NCBI GenBank assembly: GCA_031761405.1
Contig: JASEVX010000010.1
Coordinates: 8,656,994-8,720,993 of the forward strand
Length of the DNA: 64,000 nucleotides
DNA from: Serripes groenlandicus
Lineage: Eukaryota > Mollusca > Bivalvia > Cardiida > Cardiidae
Reading direction: 5' to 3'
How positions within the stretch are numbered: position 1 is the stretch's first letter; each line of letters begins with the position of its first letter. This document shows, in pieces, positions 62,960 to 64,000 of this stretch. The translations under genes and the position numbers were made by a program. The notes beneath the pieces are model-generated. The model was given only the letters and a program-made list of their open reading frames with translations, did no database searches and was not told where the DNA came from.

Positions 62960-63067
62960 AAGGAGAAATTGCTCATCATGAGCAATTTTATCCTTTTGCC
63001 ACAATGTTTTCATAAGTTGTCTGCTGCAAATGCCTCAAAAGGCGTCTGAAAGTGGGAAAGGGTTGAA
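62957..63067. mobile_element. MITE A, right-half relic
   Basis: GAGAAATTGCTCATCATGAG to GTGGGAAAGGGTTGAA. Confidence 0.7.
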
Positions 63068-63112
63068 GGCGAAATAAATAAAACTTATTAGTTTCGGTTT
63101 TATTTAAGGAGT

Positions 63113-63341
63113 TCAACCCTTTCCCACATACAACAAAACTGCAGCAGACGACTTTGAAAACATGGTGACAAAAACATATAAAATCTCCATAAATCAGAGT
63201 TCAATTATTAAATAGAGTTGAAAACATTGTGGCAAAAGGAGAAATTGCTCATTTTGAGAAATTTTACCTTTTGCCACAATGTTTTTGAAAGTCGTCTGCT
63301 GAAGAGGCGTCAGAGAGCGTCTACAAGTGGGAAAGGGTTAA
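63113..63341 (+). mobile_element. MITE A, older subtype
   Basis: TCAACCCTTTCCCACATACA to GTGGGAAAGGGTTAA. Confidence 0.85.
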
Positions 63342-63343
63342 CA

Positions 63344-63425
63344 CCGCTTTCAGCAATTTTTCAATTCAATCCTGATGCTTCCTTGGTAAATTACCATAAC
63401 TACTGATACATACATTTATCCTGTC
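63344..63425 (-). repeat. SINE family C fragment
   Basis: CACCGCTTTCAGCAATTTTT to GATACATACATTTATCCTGT; it grades into the minisatellite. Confidence 0.6.
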
Positions 63426-64000
63426 AGACAGCAGCGAGTAAGTAGTAATGCTAAACCCCCACAATCCTGACAGCAGCGAGTAAGTAGTAATGCTAACACC
63501 CACAATCCTGACAGCAGCGAGTAAGTAGTAATGCTAACACCCACAATCCTGACAGCAGCGAGTAAGTAGTAATGCTAACACCCACAATCCTGACAGCAGC
63601 GAGTAAGTAGTAATGCTAACACCCACAATCCTGACAGCAGCGAGTAAGTTACAGTAATGCTAACACCCACAATCCTGACAGCAGCGAGTAAGTAGTAATG
63701 CTAACACCCACAATCCTGACAGCAGCGAGTAAGTTACAGTAATGCTAACCCCCACAATCCTGACAGCAGCGAGTAAGTAGTAATGCTAACACCCACAATC
63801 CTGACAGCAGCGAGTAAGTAGTAATGCTAACACCCACAATCCTGACAGCAGCGAGTAAGTTACAGTAATGCTAACACCCACAATCCTGACAACAGCGAGT
63901 AAGTAGTAATGCTAACACCCACAATCCTGACAGAAGCGAGTAAGTAGTAATGCTAACACCCACAATCCTGACAGTAGCGAGTAAGTTACAGTAATGCTAA
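63421..64000 (+). repeat. 41/44-bp minisatellite, 14 copies, running off the edge
   Basis: The unit reads CCTGACAGCAGCGAGTAAGT, then AGTAATGCTAACACCCACAA. Some copies have GTTACAG in place of GTAG (44 bp). Copies are nearly identical, indicating recent expansion. Confidence 0.95.

Noticed and set aside
63421..64000. Regular repeat array resembling a CRISPR
   Set aside because: Units abut with no variable spacers and the genome is eukaryotic; it is a minisatellite.
60396..64000. Transglutaminase initiator exon
   Set aside because: No frame with an ATG, a phase-2 donor and family likeness could be singled out; left unassigned.

Overview
The window is nuclear DNA from an animal, most probably a bivalve mollusc and perhaps a veneroid clam. 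It holds intron-containing genes with GT/AG splice sites, tRNA-headed SINEs with a bivalve-style tail, and a very high load of short non-autonomous transposons. No bacterial operon, CRISPR array, rRNA, intact tRNA gene or transposase/reverse-transcriptase gene was found. The species assignment is inference; the gene assignments rest on exon-by-exon translation with matching intron phases.

Three protein-coding genes are supported. (1) PEPD (Xaa-Pro dipeptidase/prolidase), minus strand, the first five coding exons between 9292 and 3465; the gene continues beyond the left edge. (2) NUDT19 (Nudix hydrolase 19, RP2-type), plus strand, complete in three exons between 9519 and 13174 (393 aa). PEPD and NUDT19 are head to head, their start codons 226 bp apart, so they probably share a bidirectional promoter. 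(3) A protein-glutamine gamma-glutamyltransferase (transglutaminase), minus strand, 14 coding exons from 60395 down to a stop codon at 19809. These give 741 residues with the complete Cys-His-Asp triad. Only the extreme N-terminus is unlocated. NUDT19 and the transglutaminase are convergent.

Everything else is intron and intergenic sequence built largely from repeats. The dominant one (MITE A) is a palindromic element of about 230 bp with TTAA target sites and CCCTTTCCC termini, piggyBac-like in its ends. More than 40 recognisable copies lie in both orientations, several tail to tail sharing one TTAA. A second TTAA element (CCCTTTCGGCG ends), a 250-bp fold-back element (M), a hairpin element (P), a long-TIR element (N) and a TA-flanked element (O) accompany it. 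A second large group consists of tandem-repeat-cored elements whose bodies differ but whose ends agree: AACAAG plus a short hairpin at one end, and a hairpin plus AGCTAAAAA at the other. They resemble non-autonomous Helentron/HINE or pearl elements of bivalves. Several families of tRNA-derived SINEs complete the picture.

Layout: 1-3464 probable PEPD intron with little recognisable content; 3465-9292 PEPD; 9293-9518 shared promoter; 9519-13174 NUDT19; 13175-19808 intergenic repeats; 19809-60395 transglutaminase, whose introns hold most of the tandem-cored elements; 60396-64000 upstream repeats ending in a 41-44 bp minisatellite that runs off the right edge. Repeats lie very near gene signals: a MITE begins 8 bp inside a PEPD intron, ends 34 bp before a NUDT19 splice acceptor, and starts 25 bp after the NUDT19 stop codon. 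A duplicated transglutaminase splice-acceptor region gives an internal empty/filled site pair for the MITE.
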